From Tetraselmis striata (taxonomy: Eukaryota > Chlorophyta > Chlorodendrophyceae > Chlorodendrales > Chlorodendraceae), in contig VCJN01002881.1 in the NCBI GenBank assembly GCA_006384855.1, forward strand, positions 1 to 64,000: DNA of 64,000 nt. The letters run 5' to 3'. Below, piece by piece: positions 34,863 through 46,122 of this stretch. Position 1 is the stretch's first letter. Every line of letters starts with the position of its first letter. A program made the position numbers and the translations under genes. The notes beneath the pieces are model-generated. The model was not told the DNA's origin. It ran no database searches and saw only the letters and a program-made list of their open reading frames with translations.

Positions 34863-36446
34863 TGCCACCGAAATGTGTTAAATGGCTCATGCGTAGGTAA
34901 TAAAATCCTCAAGACTGTTCAAGTGAGACATAGTGAGCGATGAGCGGACTACGCTATTGGGGGTCACACGGATAAGTAATAGTATTGTCAGGCGAATATC
35001 ACATAAGAGAAATGTATATGTAGACCAGTGAAAATTCGAGATGTCAGGCGTCTCGGTGCTATATCGTGCCGGTTCACCAGTGCCCCTGAATGGGCAACCC
35101 TTAAAGGACAGCCCCAAGCGATTGTTGTAAATAATACCAACAAGCCAGCGCCTACTTATAATTGTCCTGCTCATTATGGTATAGCGCTGTCATGGCGCCG
35201 CTGTGTGCGCGGGCTGCCATCCCATTGTAATTAATGGATTTTCTGTAAACACGGCCTATGGCGTGGGCAAAGCAGTTGTCGCACTTGCACAGGTCAAGCC
35301 GCCGGTCGGCGTCGAGAGCGTCGCGGGCTGGTGCGAAGCTCGAAACGCGTGATATAATTTGCCAAGTAAGGATATTACAGCGTTGCTAACCATTGGTATA
35401 CTCGCTGTAGTTCACAGTCTGTATCTGCCGATGGTGAGATATAATTTCACATATTCGTTGCACTGAAATTCGAGTAGTAGGCCACCCGGTCAAGACGGGG
35501 AGCAGGACATCAACTGCTGCATGACGACGATTATGCCTACCAGGGCATACATACTGTAGCACATATGCTATGACAAGTAACACGCGTTCGCAGCCGATTA
35601 ACAACTATGAATAATGACAGCCTCGACGTCTCGTCGGCCAACGTACCGGCCAACGTACCGTCAACATCCGGGGGCAGGGATGAGGCGTCCGCGGTCTCGG
35701 GGCACGAAGATAGCAGGGCGGCGATGAGCAGCAATGCAGACGCAGCAGAGATCAGCGACACTCGGATGCCGCCGACTGCCCCTGGACGCGACGCCATCGA
35801 CATAATGCCTGTAGCAGCAATGAACACCCGACCGGGTGGAAAAACTATATATATACAGATGCCCGTTGAAGTATGCCGAAATTGCTGGCGGAAGGTGACT
35901 GAGCACGTATGTTCGGTGGCGCTGGCTGTAGTGTCTAACGATTCTGCCGACAATGTTGGTCGGATAGCTGGTTAAATACACCTCGCGCGTTCTGGCAAGG
36001 CAGGCATTATTTCAAACGAGTTGTTGTCCCGAGGTGTGTGTGATGCGATGCAGACGGTCGCTGACTCGTAAGGTTGTAGTAATTACCGCCGTCCTATCCT
36101 AACCGGCCGTTAGGATAGCAAAGGCCGGCCGTGGCGTTTCAGTATCCGCATTCTGTATTTTAATGCGACAAGTACAGGTACAGGTACTGACGGCGGCCCG
36201 AGGTCGTCCTCATCGGCCGGACGACGAGTACCGGTATAAACGTTAGCGACAACCTGAACTCATTAGCGACTGTACGGCAAGAGCACTGATGCGCAGGTAT
36301 ACCATGAGTAGACCAGGACCAAGACCGGTCTACTCGACCAGGAGTCTACTCCTGCAGGTACCCGTACCTGTACGTATAGCAACTTTATTCGTCGTCGAAT
36401 GTCCTAGGTATAGTACTGGGGGGCTGGGGGCAGCACCGCTGTAATT
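34863..36446. other. Intergenic, no gene recognised
   Basis: A frame at 35607-35975 (122 residues, Ser/Ala/Asp-rich, then VCRNCWRKVTEHVC) has an ATG but no known domain. From 36170 to 36400 there are many GTACC/GGTAC palindromes and nested inverted repeats. Nothing else is supportable. Confidence 0.4.
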
Positions 36447-36671
36447 TTGTTTCACTCGTCGCTGGTTCCGGAGTTTGGGGATTTTATTAGTGGCAAGGTA
36501 AGCGAGTCAGCCCTCGAGGATTTAAAAAGGCCACATGACTTTGATTTGTCGTTTAGGTGCCCCTCTTTTGAGCGCATATTTTTCTCGTCCGGCTGCATCC
36601 AAAAGTACTACAAAGTACTGTCAAAAGCATTGCAATTGGGCTGTTATATCAATGTTGGCGATGTCCGATAA
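36447..36671 (+). pseudogene. Coding-like relic
   Basis: Seventy-four codons without ATG that read like real protein (EFGDFISGKVSESALEDL, SFERIFFSSGCIQKYYKVL) and then stop. No family recognised. Flanks are repeat-rich, so this is probably a captured or decayed exon. Confidence 0.3.
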
Positions 36672-37339
36672 GTGAACATTGGCCAGCAAGTTATTGCGTT
36701 GCCACATATGCAGTACGTGCGCGAGAGAGGACAACATTATGAAGAATAAAACTCACATTTTCGTAATAGAGTGAATAAAGTTTTATATCTGACAGCCTTG
36801 CCCTCCCGGTGGATGAAGCCTAGCTACCATGCATGCTTTTATCATACATGACTGTAACAATGGATGAATACTACGATGTCACTACTGTCGCATATACTAT
36901 TAATCTCTCGGGCACTACGCTTGGCGGTTGTGCTGCGCTCGACGGTTGCCATGAGTAGTCTTGATGTGTTCACACGGCCGCGTGTGCGCAGTGGTTGCGT
37001 GTTCGTCGAAAGTGTGGTTGTAGACATCGATGATGTAGTTGGTCGGTGGCATAGGCAGGTCGTTAGTGGCAAATGTAGCAGTGTGAGGCAGATATGTCCC
37101 GGCCGGGTACGGGTGGATAAGGCGGTATTTGGTTGATGGGGCGCCAGGAATTTTGAGTCCACAATGCCAGCGGGGTAAAAAAAAGTTAGAATGGCACGGG
37201 TATCAAACGGAGTCAGATTTGCGGTATTGAGCCTCAAAGTATTCGAGGATAGGCAAAGCAGACGTCTATAATATCTGTGGCGTGTAATTTTCAGTACAAC
37301 ATGATAATGCTTATGGATGTAGCAGCAGTGATGCTGTAG

Positions 37340-38320
37340 TCGTTTCACGTTGAGTCTGGTTTCGCCATAAGGTTGCGTAGGCTGTTTTACACGGTCAAGC
37401 GCCGAAATTGGAATAGAGGTTTTGTGAAAGCGTGCATGGAAAACGGAAGTGGGGAGCGTTGTGTGGAACACAGCGAAACTATAGAAGATGCAAGGCACAG
37501 CAGTTTGCGGCTGCTTTTATGTCTACTCGTGATGCACAAGAACGGGCGCATCGACGGGTGATTGAACTAGTGTCTCGTATCTCTTAGCAACACACAAGTA
37601 GACCTGTTGCATGCGTGTGGAATCCAGAGAGCCGCAAGAATCAATCGTAGTAGCAGCTACACTGCACAGCCCCGCCTCCGCCGACCCGGCGACCCGGGGC
37701 CCGGCGTCCGTCGACGGACGGGCGGCGAGGCGGACGGGCGACAGTCGTCCGGCGTCCGACGACGGACGAACGACGGCGTCCGGCGTCCGGGTCCGGTCCA
37801 CGCGGCGCGGGCTCGGCGCTTCGCGCCATGCGTGCCCCGTATACCTGACGAACGGCGATGACCGGTCCGACCGGCGGCGGCCGGGCGGCCGGGCGGCCGG
37901 CAACCGGTACCCGTACCGGTACATACAGATAATAAACAGCAGGTACATGTAAGCGCGACGGCTATTTTGGCCTACGCGGAATTATCACGGAAGCTACAGC
38001 AAATACATTTTGGATCTATCTAATTAGCTATATACGCGAAACCGTTCCGAAAGTGGGCGACAGCCAGGCAAGCAGACAGACAGACATACATACATACATA
38101 CATACAGACTCACGTCGTAATTAATATGGTAGAAGATCATAGCCGGACAAGCGATTAGGAAAGGAGGAAACCCCGTAAACTAGTTTAGAGCATTTAAGTT
38201 GAGTTTGGTTTTGCCAAGGATGAAGAGCGAACGAGGAGAGCGGCAGATTGGCGAGACATATCGATATAGCGCCATGTCATGCAAAAGGCACCGGAAAAGC
38301 CACCGCCGCGGAGCTTTATT
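37340..38320 (+). repeat. Dispersed repeat A, copy 2, with insertion
   Basis: Matches 868-1330 in two blocks, about 37340-37590 and 38130-38320. The intervening ~530 bp begins with GTGTGGAATCCAGAGAGCCG, a motif also found at 48.9 and 49.4 kb. It includes a GC-rich segment of nested GTCCGTCGACGGACG-type palindromes (about 37675-37920) and an (ACAT)n microsatellite (38084-38106). The insertion is therefore a composite of other repeats. Confidence 0.65.
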
Positions 38321-38375
38321 GCACTAAGAAGTGGCGTGTAGGAGCGCGATGAGGTCGAAGAAGAACCACTACGCG

Positions 38376-39040
38376 CTAGGTGAAGGGCGGATGTTGGGGT
38401 CGATGTAGTCCGAAACGACGTCGGAGCTTGTCGCCCACCCGCTTTGATGGCATATGTGGGACAGCTAGCGGGACTTCCATGGCGTTCACATCAGAGGCTG
38501 CACCCTTGCGTAGGTGTGAGGGGTCTAGGAAGTCTGTGTCAGCTAGGCGGGGGGGGGGGGGGGGGGGGGGCAGTACCGACGAGAAGAATGGCCATATAGA
38601 GCCAATCCAACATTGTAGCGGCAATCCACGACTTGGAGTGCTAGCTCGGGGTGACCGCCCATAACTTATTCTCGGCGAAGGCAGCATGGACCAGGGAGCG
38701 CAAACCGGACGTTGTCGATGAAGTGGCGTAGGAGAAGGGCGACATGGGGGTGCTCCGACACATGGAGGAGCACGACCCATAGTAAGTCGCCGGTGTTGCG
38801 CTTATTGCCGGCGCGTCCATAATTCGCGCGGTACCATGCACTTGCAAGGTGATGTAGTTGTACGAGTGCACATGCACATTCCGCCGCATTCGGCAGGACA
38901 CGCTAGTAAGCCCCCGGCCGGAAAAAAAGTTGACTACCGCGGCCATGAGGGCCCGGAAGTCGCACTGGTAATACTCCGGGGGAGAGCGGTAACAATTATC
39001 TCGGCACGCTCGACGAAAGAGTAAGCGACATCGGCATGCA
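38376..39040. other. No gene; G-run
   Basis: A G-run at about 38549-38570 splits weak minus-strand frames. These might be the decayed C-terminal part of the recombinase relic at 39.1-39.4 kb, but no catalytic Arg-His-Arg-Tyr set can be read. Confidence 0.35.
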
Positions 39041-39069
39041 ATGAGATTCGCAATTCACAACCTCCAGGC

Positions 39070-39416
39070 GGCGTTGCCTAAGTAGCAGGCCACGTCGCAC
39101 GTACGGCGGTAAGATGCATGATGTCCTTTGCGGTGGGGTTGATGTTGTGCAGCAGTTCGAAGAACGTGTTGATTGATTACGGATAGGGCTGCAACGATTT
39201 AGTCCCAAAGTGACCCCTCTCACAGGTCCAAGCGACGCACCGTACGACGGTGGTGGTGGTTGCCTCCAACGGACTGATGTTCTCCGAGTCGTGGCAGAGC
39301 TCGGCGAACCGAGCCAGCTTGCCGGAGTAACTCCGTAGAGTATGCGCAATGAGGGCGCTCGAACGAGAGGAGGTCGAGTGCGCGTTGCCCCTGTTCATCC
39401 GAGCCAAACGCCTCAT
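39070..39416 (-). pseudogene. Tyrosine-recombinase relic (core-binding domain)
   Basis: Reading down from about 39350: TLRSYSGKLARFAELC, ISPLEATTTTVVRCVAWTCE, FGTKSLQPYP, stop, then SINTFFELLHNINPTAKDI and a second stop. The order of an S-x-Y-x-x-x-L-x-x-F helix, a TVxxYLAxL-like helix and a SLxxYxSAIN-like helix is typical of the N-terminal SAM-like domain of tyrosine recombinases from DIRS-type or Crypton elements. At least two in-frame stops make it dead. No clear catalytic domain follows. Confidence 0.5.
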
Positions 39417-39420
39417 GTAG

Positions 39421-41084
39421 ACGGGTTTGAAGCGAAACCGCCCATGGGGCGAGAGCCTTGGGCTTGTGAATCACGTAAGTGCGGCGTTTGACCGACGGTA
39501 TTAACATGGGGTCGGGCCATCCCGGCAAAATATTCGGATGCGTCCGTTATGTTCCCGGAATTGAACGGTTACTACTGGACAAGTTAGATATGATCGCACT
39601 ATTACAAGTTTGTTGAGTAATGTTTAGGTAGGAGGGTCGCCCCACGCGCCCATCGCGCTCGTAGCGCCTGCCTCGGCGCGAGACGTACTCGCGCGAATGA
39701 GGGTCGTTGCGAACCAGTTGTAACCCGCAAAGTAACAATTGACGGACGCAATGATGAAATGGTACGGGAGACGGGATGTTGAACCGTCAAGTGCATGTGT
39801 GCGGATGGTCGAGCCGCTGCATTCGGGTGTGGCTGTAAGATGCATCTATCGTACCGAGGAAGGTCTAAATGGAGTCTGTGGCGTAGGGGGGTCCGGACGG
39901 TCCGGACACGGGGCGCTCATCCCGCCGTTGAGCTGCCAATGTTCCCCGTGCGGCGGTCACGGAAAGGTAGTGACCTCGCAAAGCACAAGCAGCTCCGACG
40001 AATAAGGGCGCCCCATGCCATCGCTCGTGCTCATTTTCGCGACCACTCCCACGACCGGCACCACTTTGACGTCCACGTCCGCGACATGCGAGCGTCGCCG
40101 CGAAACGAGTAGTAGCGGTGGCCTTTGCGATGCTCGCGACTGTCGTCTCTCGAAGACGCGCCGCTCCTAGTCGCGCATCAGGTCTCCGAAAACCACCTAG
40201 CCCGAATGCTCCGCCGTTGGTTGAAAATGCTGAGCCCCGCAGCACGTCCAACACTTGATCACCGTGCGCACACGGTATGTATCTCTGAAGCCTCCGCAGG
40301 AATATGGGCAATCATACGAAAACGAAACGCCTTGTCGATGGCCTCGGCATGGTTCCAAGCGCGCGCGGGGTAAGGGATGAAGTTCCGAAATTAGCAAATG
40401 GAACATAGGGTAGCAGCTCGTCAAGAGCTACAATAAAACGGTTGTGTGAACCCCGAAACACGTCATCCAAACGTACTCCACTGGCTCCGGCAGTCGCCGG
40501 TCATCTTGCGTGAGGTAGTTGTTCGTTTGGTAGGTACGTACGCAACGGAAAAAGCCCGGGCCGCACCCGGTTTACCGGTCGGACGTCCTCGACTCCTCGT
40601 AACCAAACTCTGCTCTCTGATGTAGCTTTTGCACCGCGAGGTAATCGCCCGAGTCACTCGCGGATTTTAAACGACACGGCCGCTGTGGCCCGGCTCTAGC
40701 AAGTCGGGGCGCGCTGCAGCTCAGTCCCCCGCCGCCTGTCGGTTGTCCTGCGACGCTCTGCCCGGACCGAGAGCCTCATGCTCCGTCTCGATGAACACTG
40801 CGTCCACGAGCCGTCGGTTGGGCCATTGACGATAAGAGCTCGAGCATCAATGAATGTGGACTTGGCTTATACGTATGCTTGAAGCGATTCGAGCGTCGGC
40901 TCGGCGACAAGCTAGCGTCGGCTATGCGACGGTGACATCCATGTAGCATGGTGACGCACGGACGTATACATATGAGAATAACACACACGGATGGTGAGCC
41001 GGGTGTGGTCTTGAAACAACATGTGACCTTGCCCGCAACAAAGTACGGGATAGTTGATTACTGTGTGTAATCACCCTCTCCTTT
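39421..41084. other. No gene recognised
   Basis: GC-moderate sequence with many short frames on the minus strand and no recognisable domain. It may contain more of the recombinase-bearing element, too decayed to read. Confidence 0.4.
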
Positions 41085-41790
41085 CCTGTCATGTCGGCGC
41101 CTCCACATCACGTTCGGCCTAGTGCCGCTATTGGAGTGGCCCGGGATGTTGTGTTGGGACGGGATTTCACATTCGGCGGAAGGGGACGCGACCAAGCTGG
41201 CGGCGGATCTGGCGCTGGGCGGAACAACGCGCGCTGGACACCGGCGTCTTATTACGTCGTTGCTAGCCCGGTCGGCTCTCCATTCCCTACTCGTTTAGCA
41301 CTTTCTCCCTTCCTGCCCTGTTGGCGACTCCACATCACATTCGGCTCTGCGTCGATATTGGAGTGGCCCGGGATGTTGTGCTGGGGAAGGCGTTCTACGT
41401 TTGGCGGAAAAGGACGACCGAGCTGGCGGCGGATTTGGGTGGGTTGGGTGGACGTTGGGTGGCCTGCGCCTGCGTCTGTTGCACGTCCGTGGCGCCCCGT
41501 TCTGGGTTGGACCCCCCAACTTCCGCTCCTTGCTGCGAGACCTCTACTTCAAAGCTCCTTCCCTGTCGGCGCCTTCACATCACATTCGGCCTAGTGCCGC
41601 TACTGGAGTGGCCCGGGATTGTGTGCTGGGGAGAGCGTTCCTACTGCGTGGAGCGGCGGCTGGCTGGTGGCGATGCCTGGTCGGTGGCTGTTATGGCCGT
41701 TCCCGCCTCTGGTGGCCCGTAGCTGGATTTTCTTCTGGATTTATGTATGGATTTCTTGAATTTTGCAGCTGGCTGGCTCATGTAGTCGCT
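41085..41790 (+). repeat. Dispersed repeat B, tandem triplicate
   Basis: Three diverged copies of a ~90-bp block (CTGTCGGCGCC ... CACATCACATTCGG ... GGAGTGGCCCGGGAT) start at about 41090, 41318 and 41560. The last copy continues into the same 3' part as the copy at 1440-1690, ending with TGGATTTCTTGAATTTTGCA. Confidence 0.75.
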
Positions 41791-42365
41791 AATCACATTA
41801 TTAGTTATGAAAGGAGGAAACCGCCCCGTATACTACCAGTTATCCGCCTTATACGCTTTCCGGCTAACGCTAGATTGGTGTACCCGGGTTCACTAAACAG
41901 ATACATGTCGTCGACCGGCCATATCACACTCAAGGTTTAATCGTTATTCCTCGTCCTTCCAGTATGTTGATGCTAACTCGTCTCTCTAGCTGCGGTAGAG
42001 AGTACAAACCCTAACAGGGTTTCTGGACCGTCATCTGGAAACCCTAAAATCGGGATATCGGCCAGATTTCGGCGATAATCTCAGCGAAAAACTTTATGCG
42101 CTGATTCCTCTATCACCCAGGGGGAGTGCCGCACCCAAACCACCATGATTCCCGGGCCTTTTGGTCCCTATTGGCCATGGAAGATGGGATGTTGGTACAG
42201 TGGGCGGGGTGGCGGCCATCGTCGGGGTCGACGGCGGCCGATAAATTATAGACAAAGACAGAAAAATGCAAAAAAAAATACGTAAAATATTTCTGAAAAT
42301 GCAAAACACTCATATAATGATAACCATCAGTGCCCAGAAAGATAGGATTACACAGAGAGATGAGT
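41791..42365. other. Intergenic next to the PiggyBac relic
   Basis: No gene. Contains AGGAAACCGCCCCG, related to repeat A. No clear PiggyBac terminal repeat with TTAA was found. Confidence 0.4.
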
Positions 42366-44143
42366 TTACATGTCCAGTACACGGTTGGTGTTGATGGTGG
42401 GAGGGTTGGCGGGTCCAATCTTGGCCCATCCATCCGCCTGCAGGTGGGCTGCAACATGCCTGGCGAAGCATGGGCGGGTGCAGAGGGATGAGCACACAGG
42501 GGCGCCGCAGTCAGAGCAAATGCTACGGACCAGGTTGCGGCGGCATTCCACACACTGCCTACGCTTGGCGCGTTCTTCGCCATCCTTGAACTTGCTGGGG
42601 GTGCTCTCAGGGTTGGGAGCGGAGTACATCGTAGCTGTGCGCTTGGTGCCTTTTGTGCGCCAGCCCTCATCAAACGCGCGGGGCACTCCAGAGGGTCCGT
42701 CACCTGTCTCAGTATCAAAGGGACTAGGAGCACTGCAATGAGAGCTCTTTGAGCTGCGGGTAGTTGCACGGCTGCGGGGGACAGGCGAGGTGATGTGCGG
42801 GCCAGATGCAGAGCCCATCATCTCAGCCCTCCCCTCCGCAACCAGCGCGTCCGCCATGGCGCACTTCCACTCATGACGCGTCATGTCCTTGTTGTTGGTG
42901 AAAGAAGTGTAGCACAGGTAGGCGTTGGATTCGGCCACTGCAACGGTGTACAGCCAGAACCGGAGCACAGCACTACGGGGGCCCCAGCCAGTGGCAACAG
43001 AGTGGGGGCCCACACTCAGCTTGTTGTTGATGTCCACCGCGTTGAAGTGCTGCCGATAGGTGGCGTGGCTCTCCCGTTGCTCCACCTCGTAGCGGTACTT
43101 GTGTACGCGGCCGTCCTTGTACTTGGACTTCAGTCGCTCCACAGGCGGTGTGATAGCATCACTGCAGCATGTATGCACAAGGAGCATGGGTTGGTTATCC
43201 TGCCAGGCGGAGGCATAGACCATGCAGCGCTCACCAGTAGTCGTTCAGCGCCTCCACCCAGTCCTGGCATGTCTCGCTGTACTGGCTGTCAGGCAGGTCC
43301 CCAGGGTCGCCCCAGAAGCGAAAGTAGGCGCGCCACTCGTTGAAGCGGCGCTGTGTCATCAGCGCAGCGAAGCCATAGCGGGTGGGCAGCGCCTTTATGG
43401 AGGGCACTGCAGGGTTGTCCCACAGCTCCTCCAGCGACACCGTCGAGTGAAGCGTCATCGCGAGTAGAACCGCCAGGAAGACCTTGAACTCCGCCAGGGA
43501 GAAGGGGACGACACTGCTCCCCCCCCTTCTCGGTGTGGCGGCGCTGGTTCATGGCATCGACGGCGCGCGACATCGCGCCGAGGGGGAACCACTGCCAGAA
43601 GTGCCATGCCACGCCCGCATGCGCCGCCTCACTGTGGTTGCGGCGGTAGTGGCCGGAACGTGGGGGGTACGCTCTGGCCTGCTCACGCTGACAGCGGTAG
43701 CAAGAGGCGGGTTCCCAGTCAGGCGGCGGAAGCTCGGTGGGGGTGGGGCGAGGGGTTGGTGCCGCGGGATATTCGTCGGGTTCGGCGGAGTCACCAGCGG
43801 GCTCGGCATCGGCGTCCGCAAACGCATCCAGCAGCTGCTGGTTAGCCGCCTGCACCTCCTCCAAGTCAACGGTGGTCGGACCTACCCGCCTGTGCTCCGC
43901 GGGGGCCGCTGCTGGGGCGGGGGGGACGAGGGCGGCAGCCTTGAGGCTGACCTCACGCTCTATCTCAGGGTGATCTTTGGCGAAAGTGACGCGATGCCAC
44001 GCGCCAGAGTGGCCACAGACGACGCCGCGCAGCGTGACACCCGCCACGGGCTCCCCTGGGTGGGCAGCAACCCATACCTTCTTGGCGGCGTCGGTTAGAT
44101 CACCGAAACGGACAGTAATGGCCGTTCCGAGGGGCAGCCGCAT
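42366..44143 (-). pseudogene. PiggyBac-like transposase lacking its catalytic core
   Basis: Start ATG at 44143 (MRLPLGTAITVRFGDL), then a long Ala/Pro/Glu-rich N-terminus. A G-run at 43521-43528 shifts the frame. The next frame gives the start of the DDE_Tnp_1_7 domain (FSLAEFKVFLAVLLAM, SLEELWDN, TQRRFNEWRAYFRFW). At 43233 this jumps within ten bases to the late part of the same domain (SAWQDNQPMLLVHTCCSD, then FNAVDINNKLSVG). It ends with a PiggyBac-type zinc domain (QCVECRRNL, CSDCGAPVCSSLC, CFARH). The roughly 200 residues that carry the first two catalytic aspartates are missing. It is either dead or, less likely, a domesticated DNA-binding derivative. Confidence 0.75.
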
Positions 44144-44241
44144 GGTGGGCAGGTGGTGGTGGTGGCGGCGGCGGAGCCCGTGATCTGCTGGGCCCATCGC
44201 ATGCGCTTTGTGGGTACATGGCCCACCCACGCCGCGAAAAC

Positions 44242-45590
44242 TACACCCCTCCACATAAGTCCGGGTTTTGCATTTTCGATCGCAAAGCGCATGCATGGGC
44301 GAGGATAACGCCGGCTGCATGTGCATACATGCTAACTACAGTGGGAATAGCTCGGGCGAACGCCTATTGTGCGCTTTATACCCACCCGCGCGACAACACG
44401 ACCATTTGTGGGCGCCCTTTCAAGAACGCGAAATCATTGCATGGTGCATTGGCGCCAGAAAGTTGTGGGTTGCGCCAACCGTCCAAACCTATGAAAATAG
44501 CGGCACTCGTCGCACCAAACTTGGTGGATACGGCCCTTGGCATAAGTTGCACACACCGTGCGTGTAGGCCACTGAAAACATGTCGCAATAGGCACGACGT
44601 GACACCCCAACGTCAAGTTGGCCACTGTGGGGAGCAGTTTTGGGGTGAAAATGCTGCTGCTTTTGTGGCGAACGTACGTAGGAGAGGCGCTCGATGCCCC
44701 CCTTGGCGTAGGGCGATGCTCTACTATGGGGGCGCGTGGTGGAATGCCAGTTGCACCGTTTCGTGGGCGGGGTGGCGCGGTAGGGGCGTGGATTTTGATT
44801 AATATGAAATACCTTGAAAAATGCTTTGGAAAATGGCATTTTGGCTGGTAGATGTGTGTATCGCTAGGAGGTGGTACATGCCAAGTGTTGGTGGTCCGTG
44901 GTCATCCACATACATAACGCTCTCGCGCAACTGAGTATGGGGCTTAGACACGCACTTGGCGCAAAGCCACGCGCCCGATATGGGTGGGCACATGAGGCAG
45001 TGAGGGGCAACTTGGATGATCATCTTTGGGGATTTTTTCCGGAGACACAAACAATCGATTTTGTGATTATGGAAGAGTGTTCCCGACGCAGAATTGAACG
45101 AGGAATCGCGTGATATTTTTAAAACGTTTTTCTGAGCAAACCCTGAGAAGTTATAGCGTTTTGAAGCCAAGGGGGTGTTGCTGCGCGTGGCCGACACTGA
45201 TGCCATGCCAGTATCGCAACGCGACATGCACTGGCCGCCGCCCACACGGCTGCACCCCAACCAAATGCACCCGAGCCCCTCGCCAATGTGTTTCCTCACG
45301 CGTTCATGGCCATCCCGCCGTTTGGTTGTCTATTCACGCGCGTCGGCGTGTGCGTGATACCGACCCCGGTTTTGGTGCAGTTGCAGGCGACGCCCATCCA
45401 CGCACCAAGTGCAGCGTGATTCCCTAGTCAAAGGTCATTAAGCTTCGGTTTGAGCCACTCGTCATGCAGGTTTTATAAAGCCCTCTGAGATTCCAGGGTT
45501 TCATCTCATATACCCTACGTTCAGGTACCCTAGACTTGTGAAGTCTTGAGACTGCCGAAAAGGGACCCCATACTTATGTGCAGGGGTGTA
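44242..45590 (-). mobile_element. 1,349-bp TIR element, copy 2 (inverted)
   Basis: Same length and structure as 29178-30526, in opposite orientation. Ends: TACACCCCTCCACATAAGT at 44242-44260 and its complement with one mismatch at 45572-45590. The two copies differ by scattered substitutions only; the 166-residue frame (45299-44799 here) is kept. It is inserted about 100 bp upstream of the start codon of the PiggyBac relic, in a head-to-head arrangement. Confidence 0.85.
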
Positions 45591-46122
45591 TATCCCAGCT
45601 GCCTTGGGGTGTCAGCTACGAGGCCTGACCGTTGGTTCCGGTTGGGACGACCTCCGTTGCTCAGAAATTCTATTTAACTATTTAGTGCACCTAGGTGCAC
45701 TATTGGTGTACCGGGGTTCACGCCGTTAGCCTGGTTAGCGTTAGTCCGTTGGTAGTTTTAGAGCAAATCCTGCCGATGATGACTGTGATGAACGAGTAGG
45801 GCGAATGATATCGGCCGAGTAAGGCGAGCAGTGCAGGCATTTGCAGGTGCGTCCGCTTGTTGGTACCTGGGTACCGGTATCCTCAAATTCTGACATGACC
45901 CTATTGTGACGTGGCGCCAGTGGCTCAGAGCACCTCCCTCCAGAACTCTCCCAGACTGCTGCACCTCCCTGCGCTGCCGTCGAAGGGGCGTCGAATTTCT
46001 CTAGGCCTTGCGCCGCAGGATATCACGCTCTGTCGCCAGTTCCTCCGAGCAGACGGGCGTGGGCAGCCATCAACAACCCGCTTTGTAGTGTGCTGCCCCA
46101 GCAGTACTCTTAAGTTCCTGGG
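45591..46122. other. Region upstream of the DUF3054-like gene
   Basis: No gene recognised. It should contain that gene's promoter. A GGTACC-rich word cluster lies near 45866-45885. Confidence 0.4.

Noticed and set aside
36842-37498. A 218-residue minus-strand protein
   Set aside because: No ATG at the start, His/Thr/Leu-rich low-information sequence, and it overlaps dispersed repeat A.
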